Below, one piece after another: positions 53,565-64,000 of a stretch of 64,000 nt of DNA (positions are counted from its first letter, which is position 1; the number at the start of each line of letters is the position of its first letter). Source of the DNA: Termitomyces sp. T153. Its lineage: Eukaryota > Basidiomycota > Agaricomycetes > Agaricales > Lyophyllaceae. A model generated the notes under the pieces. That model saw only the letters and a program-made list of their open reading frames with translations, was not told where the DNA came from and did not search any database. The stretch spans positions 1 through 64,000 of the forward strand of contig JACKQL020000106.1 in the NCBI GenBank assembly GCA_018296165.2, given 5' to 3'. The position numbers and the translations under genes are program-made.

Positions 53565-54309
53565 AGAAGGTCTGTTCCCAGAAAATAATCCAAATCAAGG
53601 AGTGCTGCTTGCTTCAGTGATCATCTAGCAAAGTTATCTCGTTTGTCCGCCGCCTGGAGCTCGGGAAGTCAGTGAGATCATAGTCGACGCGAAATATGCC
53701 AGTAATGAGGAAGTAGTGTACCGACGATGGACATAGGCGTTTGTGATTCCAACAAAAACTCGCTTATCCCACTGATCCTTAACCCAACTGTGTAAGTTGT
53801 CAATATAGTGTCATGTTACCTTTCTTGTACCTTCTGTCTCATTATCTTGTTCACACGCTTGAAAACTGTTTTTCTTGGAGCTTTGACATCGGAGCGGAGC
53901 TTTCACATGATTTTCTATGTACTACTGATTTGTACAGTAACCCTTAATCTACGGATATTTATGCGCTCGTATTCTGTTGATCTCCCCTCAATCGTTGCCG
54001 TCACAACATAGAATAGGTGAAGTGGCGCAGTACATATCTTATACAGACTCAGAGCATGTTCTGAACGCAGCTTCACGGTGTTGGTTCTAACAAGACGCAT
54101 ATGAGTTTGCGCTTTTCGGTTTTATCAACCTGATCTTCCTCCAATCGTACAAAAACGTTGATTGGCAGGCGGGCTAGAAGCTTGTGCACATTTTCACAAT
54201 GAAAGCACCTCTTCTCGCTCTGCAATCGTCGTGCTTTTTTCCGTTCCGTTTGTCTAGTCGCTTCGTCAGCGTTTGTTACTTTCACATCTGCATCCCCCCT
54301 CCAAGAGTT

Positions 54310-54715
54310 GGGCGTTAACTCGGTGACTCAACTACTTGATACTGATGCAATACCTGGCGTTCTGCTCGTCAGCCGCCGAGTTGCGAACCTCAATGATGTG
54401 ACCATAGCTGAAGCACGCGAAACTTCGTAATCTTTGCATAATATCCTGTTCTCTGTGAAGAGTCAGCTCGTGGACGTTCAAGAACTGGCTAGTAAGTGGT
54501 CTCTGGGCTTTCGCACTGGTAAGTCAATATTTTCCGTATAGAGTCTTCCGTCAGTGACATTCGTACTTGTGTTGAAAAGGTCCACGGCATTCTCGCCGTT
54601 GTCATTGCCAATATCAAGTTTCTTGAAGTAAAACCTGTCGATGACATTCTGGGTGATTGTACTATCCTTGACCTGGCAAAACTGTTGTGTGCTGTGCTGA
54701 CTGCCAGTCTCTGCT
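54310..54715 (+). pseudogene. Coding-like remnant of unknown family
   Basis: The plus strand reads GVNSVTQLLDTDAIPGVLLV, RRVANLNDVTIAEARETS, one TAA-type stop, VKSQLVDVQELASKWSLGF, then, across a 23-nt GTAAGT...TATAG segment, VSDIRTCVEKVHGILAVVIAN and ILDLAKLLCAVLT. The even spread of hydrophobic residues looks protein-like. A stop and an undersized intron suggest decay. No family is recognised. Confidence 0.3.
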
Positions 54716-55059
54716 AAATTGTACGATACTCAAGGGTCCAACTAACTTCCCCCGTTAGCTGATCGTCGATATTCTTTCCCTTGTCAAATGTGCTGGGTCT
54801 CAGAGTACGAATATCGTCGCCATCATTACTATTATCGTCTGTACTCGTTCTGAAGTTTTATGAAAACGAGATTTCATGTACCATTTATAGTGTCGTGTTT
54901 TGTGACTTGCTCACTCTCGTCTTCGATCTTGTCGATGGGCTTCTTGTCGCTTCTTGTCCTGTCTACTACCTCTCTTGGTAGGTATCGTAGGGGGTTTAAC
55001 AGCCTGTGGTCTGGGTCATCCGAACCTCGGCAAAGAACCCTTTATCTGACTTAGGTCAG

Positions 55060-56720
55060 AAGGCTGCCTACCTTGAACCTAATCGTCAACACTTGCCAAG
55101 AATGTTCAGCAAGAGCTCGCTTACACGTCACTCCGAACCGTCACTGCCAGCGTCGAGATATGGTATGACCCTGATCCGAGCACGACCATCATCGAGGAAG
55201 ATGCACTCTTTGTCGAGTCTTTCTTTGCCATTCCCGATAGAGAGATTGAATCAAACTTCACCTCCAGTCTCCTTGGCTGCTTCTTCTCGAGATGGATCGT
55301 GCCAAGATGATCGACAGGGAGTTGACCGTCCAATACGTTACTACTCGGATTGCGGAGAGATTGAAAACTGACCTCTTCGTCATTTGGAGTGAGGATAATT
55401 CCGAAAAACTTATCATTCATTGTCGTGTAATTGGAGGGAAGGATGATGAGGACGACAAAATTGAGGAAGGTCAGTTTTTGCGGGCGCTCGAAACTACCAT
55501 GTTGAACTCAGTCTTCATGGAGTGAAAGGTGTCCAGCGTGTCTTCCTCATGGAGCAGAAAAAAGTGGTAATATCACCTGATGGGAGGAAGGAGCTTCGTA
55601 GTGTCATCGAGTTCGATAGTTCATATGTGATCTACCGTCACTTGGCCTTACTCTTACGATAGAAATTCCTGTCTGGCAAGAAGGAATTTTTGAAGGAGAC
55701 AAGGCTTCGTTCTCTCCGCTTGCAGTCAACGGCGGCGGATTCGGTCAGAGTCCTCTTGGGGTGGTGGGGATGCCTCCCAGAAGTCCGGGCTACAACCTGA
55801 GTTCTCCACATGCTTATTCCCCCACATCTCCCAGCTTTATGCCTCAATCACCTTACGGTGGTGCGACTTCACCGTTTAGAACGTCTCCATATGCAACATA
55901 TCCTTCCTACGATTGCTCGCGTGGTCCTACATCGCCGACCTACTCTTCAACGTCCCCAGAACTAAATCTCACGTCGCCTGGATACTCACAACAAGACCTC
56001 GGTATTCCCCGACTTCTCCTTCGTTCTCTCCCACTTCGCCATGATACAGTCCGCAATCAACATCGTTTAGTCCTACATCCCCACGTTACTCACCGACAAG
56101 CCCTTCGTTCAGCCCGACATCCCCGCGTCATAAGCATCTTTCCCTAGATCACTTCCATCCAATCTTATTCCTATCTTGTTGTAACAGATTCAGCGAGTAA
56201 GTTTGCTTTACTTTACTCAGTCTTATTACTAACCATTCGTTATTCAACGTGTTTTTACTTATAGCTTGTGGGTACTTATGATTTGTACTTCCTTCTCTGC
56301 TAACGATTTGTCCATCTAGCGCCCACTCAGTTGTCACCCTCGTCCCTGAAGTATTCCTCGACATCGCCTATGGCTGTCACTAAAATAGGTATTGTACGTT
56401 CACATTCTCGGTCGAGGATGATAACTCAATTGCTTTTAAGCCCCTATATCACCCACCTATTCACCTGCTTGCGAGTCTCGATTCTGCCGTCGCTTTGCCT
56501 TCTCATTAATCATCTTTACCTGTGTTCCTCGGCTCCGGCTCATTGTACGCCCGCATCTTCCATCGGTTAAAACTCAACTTGTATCCCCCCCCCACCTCTC
56601 CGGCCTATAGCCCGACCTCCTCGCAATGGTCCCCGTCGAGTCCAGCGCAGAACGGAGGAACGAATCGTGGCCTTCTTATCAGAGTTTCCCATCGTGGGAT
56701 TGAGGAACGCTCCACCTAGT
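55060..56720 (+). pseudogene. RNA polymerase II largest subunit (RPB1) C-terminal pseudogene with CTD repeats
   Basis: Fragments in several plus-strand frames match consecutive parts of RPB1: EIWYDPDPSTTIIEEDALFV, ELDRA-like MDRAKMIDRELT, TDLFVIWSEDNSEKLIIHCRV, GVQRVFLMEQKKVVISPDGR, SSYVIYRHLALL, NGGGFGQSPLGVVGMPPRSPGY, and then CTD heptads such as YSPTSPS (about 55820) and SPAYSPTSSQWSPSSPA (about 56600). One-base shifts (for example near 55260) and internal deletions break it. Tail repeats are partly scrambled. It is a truncated duplicate, not the working gene. Confidence 0.8.
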
Positions 56721-57601
56721 ACCTGTTATCTTTGCATCATGCATTATTGTATCTAGCTGTTCCTGTTTTAAGCAATCATATGTAGAATAGTCGCACGTCT
56801 TTTATTGAAGTGGATTTAGATTTACTATTGTCTGAAATCGCTCGATCCGTCATGATGTTTACATAGGTTCGTTGCCCTCGCGACGACACTTGTACATCAA
56901 TCAGCGGTCTGTGGCCGTTGCTGACTCGAGCTCTACGATAGGTGGCAGTGTGTGTTGCAGTGCTGGTACACAAGTTCTTAAGGAGAACAGAGAATGATTG
57001 TAAAGCCAATCCAATTTTGTATCTAATTCTGCATCACAGTCGAGAGTGACATCTTGAGTGACCAATTGATGGACGACTTTCAGGCGGAATACATCTCTGG
57101 TTCAATATATAGATGAACCTGCTCAGCCCCAGGTCCTACTTACTGACTAAATTGACAACAATTATTAAGCCTATGTCTAGATCAGCAGGCCAATACACCA
57201 GGATTTTTCCACTTGTCCGATGTTCCGAAAATCCAGAACACATACTTGTCTATTGGAACGCTTGCATTGCAATGCCTGCCTTTCTCTTTAACATCACTTT
57301 TGCTTGCATACCATCTCCTTTTGCATCCCTCATACTTAGGCCTGAGGCCGTAAAACTTCATATGATAGTACATTCAAACCCTTCGTGTTGAGAGGATAAT
57401 TACTATTAGTAACTAGATCTACATGGAACATGATATTCTGTCATACCTGGGAGGACAATCACTGTCACAAGAAAGATTCTTGGAACTTTTCCCATACAAG
57501 ATGTCCTCCCGTCGCAATGTCCTTCAATCCAGGTACTGTGTTGGCTTCGAACAAACCAAATTTGAAACTCGATGGTCAGCAGCCTCATTCCCCCTAGCTG
57601 G
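56721..57601. other. Gene-free region
   Basis: About 880 bp between the RPB1 pseudogene and the caspase-like gene. Short frames exist on both strands but none has a recognisable family or splice pattern I can support. The right end should hold the caspase gene terminator. Confidence 0.5.
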
Positions 57602-60006
57602 TTAGTCATAGACTAGGCATTCTTTTTGAAACCACAGGGTTGAGTCTTGACCCGAGCCTGCTATCGCTGGGGTCTGGAATGGCAACCTCATGTCCGGGCT
57701 ATCAATCAGCTGATTGTATGTTGTATCCGGATTCCTGCCAAGAGAAGATCGAAGGGCATTGAGGAAAGTCATTGTAAATAATCCATGTCCTGAGATTTCA
57801 TTTGCAGTTTCATTGTCCTGACATGCACCGATCATGACGTGCGTAGAGAAATCAAAACACCATCTGTCATTCAAAGCACGTGGACTGTCTGAATGACGCC
57901 GAGGGTCACGATCTGCAGCAGCAAGCATAGTAGACAAGGTTTTCCCGGAAGATCCCAAATAACGTGTCTTCCTCCTCCGTTCTGAGTTGCTGTTTCGCAC
58001 TTTCATTCCAAAGTGGCAACAATCCAGAATCACTGTAATGTGGTTGCCATGCTTTTTCCCGATTTCGGAGAGGATGATATTGAGCTCGCGATCACTGATA
58101 TCAATCCCGGCAACTTGGGTGTAATCATCATCAAGGTGTTCTTCCATATAATGGTCTGCAGGGCAGATAGCTTCAATGGTGCCCGACATACCGGCTATAC
58201 TGGTGAAAATTGGATCATGGGCAGCACGGTAAAGCGACCCGTGTCCAGCAAAGTAGATAAAGATGTTGTCACCATACGTGACCATTGTATTATCACGGAG
58301 GTGGGTATAGAGAGCATCAAGAATACCGGCACGTGTAGGATATTGAGTGGTAGAACTCGAATTGTGTGGCTGGAGAAGGAGCTTGATGTTAGACTCGGGA
58401 ACACCAAGATCCTGGCGGAGGTAATCATACACAAGCTTTGCGTCATTGACCGCTCCATCGAGATTACTACCGGCTGCATAAAAGTCAATGCCAATGACAA
58501 CAGCCCAGAATCTAGCAGCATTCTGTTTGATCTGTTGAAATAAACTGAATGAACAAGCCAAATAGTCAGATTAAGATCAGTTACACACCATGGTGCCAGC
58601 AGCAGAAGGGTTGTCGGGAAGATTATTGAAATGTAATTGAAGTGGCAATTCTTGGAGTATCGAAGAAAGAAGCTCGAATTTTTTGTGGCGCAAGGTATGA
58701 AGATTATCCAGCGCAATCACCCATTGTTCATCCTGCGAAGCACCAGGAGGGACATCACGAAGCTGAAAGTCCGAGTGCCAGTATCTATCACGGTTTTTGC
58801 TGAAGATCTCGGATAGATTAGGTTTGAAGTGAAAATGTGACTGGTCTTGCATCACACGGTGATTGTGTCTATTGTCGGCGCTGCTTCCATCGACCACAGC
58901 CTCTGCCTCCAAGTTGTAACCCAAGTTGTTAACCCCCCCCTCTCTGCTCATTGACCCTTCACTTATCTTTTTGTCATCACTTCGCTGAACCACCGGGGAA
59001 CTTTGATGTGCTCGACGTTGACACTCTTTAAACAGCCTGTCTGGTTCCAATTTGCCATCAAGTCCATAAGCTTTCCAGATCTCTTGCTCCAGGGCTTCTA
59101 ACGGGTCCATCAACTGTTCAATGTGCTCTATTTTCCTCATAATTATTCCATGTTCCTCTCGCTGTTCCCGAAATATTTCCTGCCAGTTTGTCCAGTAGTC
59201 CTTCCAGTCTGTCCAGTAGCGATAGGCAAAGTCCTTAGTTGACTGGTAAGCAGGACTCCAAGATCAACCTAGAGAGTACTTACTAATGAATGATCAACCT
59301 CACGCTTGTTTTTGTCCTGATTTTTGGGTATTCTCAAAGCTATCCTTCCTATAGGAAGTTTAAGTCAATTCACAGACACAACACACAGAAACTGAGAGAT
59401 CCAATATACCTCGTGTTTGATCCATGTCAGAACTCGGGCCATTTTGAAGCCATTGAGAAAAGCCCTCAAAGAACATTGTAGAATGAGCGAGAAAAGGTGG
59501 CAACTGGTCGTTTCTCCCATTGACTGCGACCTCCGTCTCTGAGTTGGAACCCTTGTCATCTTTCCTCTTTTTGCTTATGAACCCTTTACTCATCTTTCTA
59601 TCATCACTTTGCTGGACCGCCAAGAAACTCTGATGTCCTTGAGATTGGTGTTCCTTCACCAAGTCCTCGAAGTTCAACTGTCCGTAAGCCTCCGAGCTCT
59701 CCTGGGCTTGTAGCGAGCGCATCAGCTGTTCAATGCACTCTAACCCACTCGCAGACAGTTCATAGTCCTGCTCCTCACAAGACGTTTTCTCCCGGGCCTC
59801 CCAAGGTAAGTGATGATCGGAACCCTGAGTCAATGAGTGAGGGAACCGACTCAAATATCAATAGGCTGATAGAAAGCCCTACTACTGAATGAAGAATTTC
59901 ATCGTTGTTCTCATCCTGATTCGTTGACGCTATCTTTCCTATACATATTTTAGCTCATAAACATGACAAATGGGAAAGGACTACCTATTTCACGATAGGA
60001 ACTCAT
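57602..60006 (-). CDS. Caspase-like (peptidase C14) protein with duplicated N-terminal region
   Basis: Exons are 59985-60006, 59883-59938, 59410-59824, 59284-59348, 58589-59242 and 57602-58531, giving 713 aa with all phases closing. Exons 2-3 and 4-5 encode a repeated segment: compare IEQLMRSLQAQESSEAYG ... VQQSDDRKMSKG with IEQLMDPLEALEQEIWKAYG ... VQRSDDKKISEG. The C-terminal caspase domain (from about residue 405) has VVIGIDFY, the catalytic His in YFAGHGS (about 501) and the catalytic Cys in ILDCCHFG (about 575-576). It resembles fungal C14 proteins more than classical metacaspases, because no Pro-Gln zinc-finger prodomain is seen. The start is the only ATG that fits the phase chain. The target is unknown. 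Confidence 0.82.
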
Positions 60007-60806
60007 TATGTGAAAGTAAACTTCAGGGTTAGGGGTGTTCGATTCTTTGTTCATTGTTTGTTGAGTTTTGATGCAAATTTGATGAACCCTGCCAATAAAG
60101 CTGGTATGAAAATCGCATCGTTCTCTTTACTATAACACTCGCATGAGGGGTTGACGTAGTCGCTATTTTTTAATCCAGAGCCAGCGTGAGGATGTCTCTC
60201 GTCCTGATCTCCTTGCCGCAATGCGAGGTCGCCGTTACTTTCACACCATCTATTCGTGGCTTCTCCACCCTGAAAGTGTTCTCAATAACCAGAACCACAA
60301 AAAAACTACTTATTAGAACTTTAAGCATTTTCAAGATATCAGGAACCGTCAATACATCGCCAAGTTTGATGCCAGCAGCTTTCCTCTGCAGAGGCAGGAG
60401 AAGTTTGACAAAAGCCTTAGGAATGTTGGTATAGAAACCAGAAAGATGAACAATTTATCCTTGTGCAAACATAATCAGCCCATAATTTTCCTGGTATAAA
60501 TGTCCTCTGTCATGCACCACAATATCGATGTGACAGGATACGCAGTAACAAGAGAAGTCACAACGTTAACAATTAGCGAGACATCTGGTGTCATTCATAG
60601 ACCTAGTTATTGAGCTTGAGCTTGAGCTTGAAGACGTAGGATTGTTGAGGGTAAGATAGGATAAGGATCCCTTGCCAGGACGGCGCAACAAGGCCTGGGT
60701 AAGCCTCAGGGATACGTTATGAGTCATAAAGTGACTCGAATCGACTCTTCGATATCAAATGCACTGAAGGGACATTCACTCGAGATCTGGACAATCACGC
60801 TTTTGA
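60007..60806. other. Spacer with weak coding remnant
   Basis: It separates the caspase-like and NYN genes. At about 60183-60430 the plus strand reads DLLAAMRGRRYFHTIYSWLLHP and, after a stop, IAKFDASSFPLQRQEKFDKS, which looks like a decayed coding fragment of no family I know. A GAGCTT hexamer is repeated three times near 60608. No complete gene is visible. Confidence 0.4.
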
Positions 60807-62367
60807 TCAACCTATCTTCGTATTGTACCATTCAGGCCGCAGTGCTATCCATGCACCTCCCTCTTTCCCGCCGAGCTCAATGATGCCTGCCTTCTCTGCT
60901 AAAGCAACGTACTGCCCGAACCTCTCGGTACCGGCCCGACGGTACACCATGTTATCCTTACTAGCCAGCTCTGTAGCAACACCAGAACGGAACGGGCGAG
61001 AAAAACCTTTTGAGCGATGGAACTGTAGTCGTTGTACTAGTAAGCTGAACTGAGGTGGAACCACTTTAGGTTGGCTCTGGTCTGTCGGTGGAGTTGAAGT
61101 CGATGCTGTGTTCCCGTTGGGAGTCGGCAATACTTCGCTAACAGGATTTGGTTGGATATACGGCGGGATCGGAGGTAGACTTGATGGCGGCGACGTGGGA
61201 ACAACATTAGGTGTGGTTCCCAGCGTTGAGGGAGTCTGCTGATGGCTCGAACCTTGGTTTGAAAGTGTAGGAATGGGAGGGATGTTCTCAACAAGAGGAG
61301 TCTTCTGGGCGGGGCTCTGCGTCTCGGGGGTAGAAAGGTACGCGTCGTATCCTCCAACCGCACTCTCTTCTTCATCTTCTGCGGGAGAAGGCTTGCCCAC
61401 GATCGTTGGGGTCAACGATGTTTCGTCCGTAAGCAATGTCGCAGGGACAGATTCTGTTTGCGAAGGAGACCTGGTCATAGGCGAAGAGTCCCCGGCTTCA
61501 TGTGATGTAGGCGTAGCAAGCTGCGGGGTTTCCTTCGAGATATCTCCTCTACTCACACGTGAATCAAGAGGTCCATAGATAAGGGCGGTGCCGCCGTTGC
61601 CCTTGTAGCGTAGATGGTCCATAATATCAATATCGAACGCTTCGCCATTTGACCGGCCAGCACGGCGCAAAAAAGATGGAAAGTTCCTGTTCCTTTCCCT
61701 CTGAGAATGCGAGACGGAAGTGGTTCTATAATCCTCTTGAGGAGGTAGGCGGCCATCGTGTGGCGACCAAGAATCATCTACGACATCAGCGGCCAAGACA
61801 TCATTGTTCCAGTCTAAAAAGAATGAAGCCTGTGTCTTCAGACTTGTGTGAATCCCAGGAAGAGATATTATCACAACCCTGTATCGACGAAGTCGTAATA
61901 CAGACACTGCATACGCAAAGTCACGATCTCCCGATATGAGTATGATAGTAGATGGTGGGGGATTATCAATGGCATAGGCAAGCATATCCACTACGAATGA
62001 AGCTCAGAGGACCATACAGTATCAGCGTGCTTAGACTTACCAAGTATCATTTTATCTGCGACATCCTTGCGACCGTTGTGAGGACAGTCCGTTAGGGACA
62101 CACCTGAACATTGGAGTTCCGAGCGAAGGACAAGAGATTTCGCGAATGTAGCGGGATCAGACAGTTCGAGGTAAGCCTTGAATAATTTGATAGTCCCGAA
62201 GTAATGAGCAACATGGCGTATTTTCTTAACGATTTCGTATCCAGTATATTGGGCGGCAGCAGCACAGTTTTCTAGTCAGAGCCTTCATGTCCAACAATAT
62301 TCTTTAAGTAGAAAAAATATTCAAACGAACCATAGTCCCAGAATATTGCCACGTCTTCGGATGGCAT
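60807..62367 (-). CDS. NYN-domain putative ribonuclease (paralogue 3)
   Basis: Exons are 62331-62367, 62041-62271 and 60807-61990, giving 483 aa. The NYN (MARF1/limkain-type, PIN-like) domain has FWDYENC (residues 9-15), GYEIVKKIRHVAHYFGTIKLFKAYLE, DCPHNGRKDVADKMILVDMLAYAID and SGDRDFAYAVS with acidic residues at 111 and 113, followed by VVIISLPG. The middle is Ser/Thr/Pro-rich and probably disordered. The C-terminus (LASKDNMVYRRAGTERFGQY, AEKAGIIELGGKEGGAWIAL) is a conserved terminal domain resembling LOTUS/OST-HTH. Such proteins are expected to cleave single-stranded RNA. The first two intron positions match those of the paralogues. Confidence 0.88.
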
Positions 62368-62580
62368 CTCAGAGTACAGGAAGGTGGGAAGGGTTCCGGG
62401 ACCGCCAGCCCATTCCGCCTACTTCTAGAAGGCATTATAAGGGTCACTCATGGGCGTCAATCACAACATCAGAACCTTGTACGGTTGTCGTAACGAATGA
62501 ATACATGTGATCATGATATCCACTCAATAAGTATGCTAGACATCCGAAAAAGGTACACTAAATAACGTGTGTACCACTGC
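62368..62580. other. Short spacer between NYN genes
   Basis: This 213-bp spacer lies between the paralogue 4 stop and the paralogue 3 start, both on the minus strand. It would contain the paralogue 3 promoter. No motif stands out. Confidence 0.45.
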
Positions 62581-64000
62581 CTACACTTGAGCGGGAAATC
62601 TAGAAGAATTGGCCCACTCCGGCTTAAGAGATACCCATGCTTCATTTCCAGACCCTCCTGACTTGATTATCCCAGCTTCCTCCGCCAACAGTACGTATGA
62701 CGCAAACTTGCTAACTTTTGCCTGTGCATAAAGATTCCTGACTTTTGCGAGATCAGATCCCAAATCCGTACGCATCACTTGAGACTGCATCTTTTCATGA
62801 GCACGCTTCTGTAATGCTGTGATCAATGGTAAGAAGTGAGATGGGGCAGGCCTAGCATTTGTAGTCTGCGGTGGCGGTCGCACCACGGGAGGACTCGAAA
62901 GTAGTTGCGCCGAAGTTGATGGCGTTGGAAGTACTGGTTTAGTCTTAGTATTGAGTAAAGGCGTAGAAGAAATGATTGCCACGGGTGCAGGTATAGGAGT
63001 CGTACTCGGCGCAGAGGTAAGAGTGACGGGTGCGGCGAGTGCAGCCGGTACAAATGCTGGTGTGGATGGCTTCCAAGAATTGTGAGTTTCAACAGATGGT
63101 GCTGGGAGGGATGTAGATACTGATGGAGGAGTCTTCACAACCGCATTTGCAGAAGCTGAAGTCGAAGACTGCGCAGTTTGAAGCTCCTTGATAGTCTCAT
63201 TTTCTGAGAACGGGAAACCTTCCCGAAGGTCTGGTTGAGATGAGCTTTCGAAGATGATGTCACCATCAGTTACGAAAGTCGGCTCAACTAACTTATGCCT
63301 GGGGGAAGGCGAAGGCGTTTGCGAAGTTTGCGGCGCCGACTGCGCGGATCGGAACGATCCAGCGGGGGAATACGGTCGAGAAGCCGTTCTCGACGAAGTT
63401 CGCCAAGGACTAGTTGTGTTAGGCCTTGGATGCTCGTGACGATCGCTGTAAGAAAAGGTCTGATGATTATGATGAGACATCCGGTCTAGATCCATGCTGT
63501 CGTTATATACATCGTTGTTGTGACGACCTTTACCCCTTCGATCCGAGTCGGACGTGACCCTATTGACTGAGGTCGGAAGATGACGCGCCCTTTGTGGTAC
63601 TGGTGGAGGAGCAACTGAGGATTCGTCCCCTTGATTTTCACGCAGAACCTTTGCATTCCAATCGAGGTGCACGTCAGCTTGCGCAACTAGGCTACTGTGT
63701 GCATCAGGGGGACACAATATAACAACTTTGTATTTGCGATGGCGTAGTGTAGAGACGGCATAAGCAAAGTCTCGATCACCAGAAATGAGAAATATTGTTG
63801 CTGGAGTCGGGTGGTCAATCGCAAATGCAATCAAGTCGACTGGAAAGACCGGTGAGTAATTTCGAACTTCCTAGCGGCTTGTATGTATGACATACCAAGA
63901 AGCATTTTACCCGCAGCTTGAGCTCCTCTATGGTGCGGGCAATCTATCAGGGCCACCCCAGACGCCTGTAATTCTGTCCAGAGTCTGAGAGTAGACGATA
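62581..64000 (-). CDS. NYN-domain putative ribonuclease (paralogue 4), 5' end outside window
   Basis: Visible exons are 63896-64000 (partial) and 62581-63839, separated by a 56-nt intron in the same place as in paralogues 1 and 3. The visible NYN part reads LQASGVALIDCPHHRGAQAAGKML, FAIDHPTPATIFLISGDRDF with intact acidic residues, then RHRKYKVVILCPPDAHSS. A long low-complexity Ser/Pro/Thr region follows. The C-terminus has KFASYVLLAEEAGIIKSGGSG and AWVSLKPEW, the same terminal module. The first exon with the WDYENC motif should lie just right of the window. Confidence 0.87.

Overview
The window looks like chromosomal DNA of a filamentous basidiomycete, most likely an agaricomycete. Coding exons are joined by many very short GT-AG introns (about 41-64 nt). 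The host genes are fungal types, such as a fused dethiobiotin synthetase/DAPA aminotransferase, Cdc20, a SulP permease and a mitochondrial YebC/TACO1 protein. The transposons are Ty3/gypsy and Ty1/copia families of the kind common in mushroom genomes. Exon structures below were assembled by hand from splice signals, reading phase and family similarity. For all intact multi-exon genes the phases close without a stop.

Positions 1-31801 are a retrotransposon block. A decayed minus-strand gypsy element (1-4111) carries its LTR at 3268-4111. Next to that LTR lies a broken accessory ORF on the opposite strand (4284-5407). An apparently intact and very young gypsy element follows (5408-16661). Its 1.13-kb LTRs differ only in one poly-T length, gag-protease and pol are open, and a six-exon antisense gene of 572 codons (13351-15358) sits just inside the 3' LTR. 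Downstream are an LTR/leader fragment (16662-17052), a plus-strand copia remnant (17053-18380) and a shared copia LTR. A minus-strand copia element spanning 18423-31801 is split by two other gypsy elements: a chromodomain element (about 22300-26734) and a CpG-depleted, 3'-truncated relative of the young element (26829-29995).

Positions 32089-49608 are compact housekeeping sequence. A BioDA biotin-synthesis fusion and CDC20 diverge from a 77-bp intergenic region with three CACGTG palindromes. Two tandem short-chain dehydrogenases share intron positions. Then come an NTF2/SnoaL-like protein, a STRAP-type WD40 protein with a 6-nt microexon, a 640-bp inverted-repeat transposon, an 11-exon sulfate permease and a TACO1 homologue.

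Positions 49687-64000 hold a duplicated gene family plus decay. There are four NYN-domain (MARF1/limkain-type RNase fold) genes. Two have the catalytic motif, one has lost it while staying open, and one is a pseudogene. A six-exon caspase-like C14 peptidase with a duplicated N-terminal segment lies between them. Pseudogene debris includes a fragment of RNA polymerase II largest subunit with CTD heptads.

The two most unusual things are the antisense multi-exon accessory gene inside a young LTR element, repeated as an architecture in a second element family, and the saturation of that young element with one hexamer (TAGCGA/TCGCTA) regardless of strand, frame or coding status.
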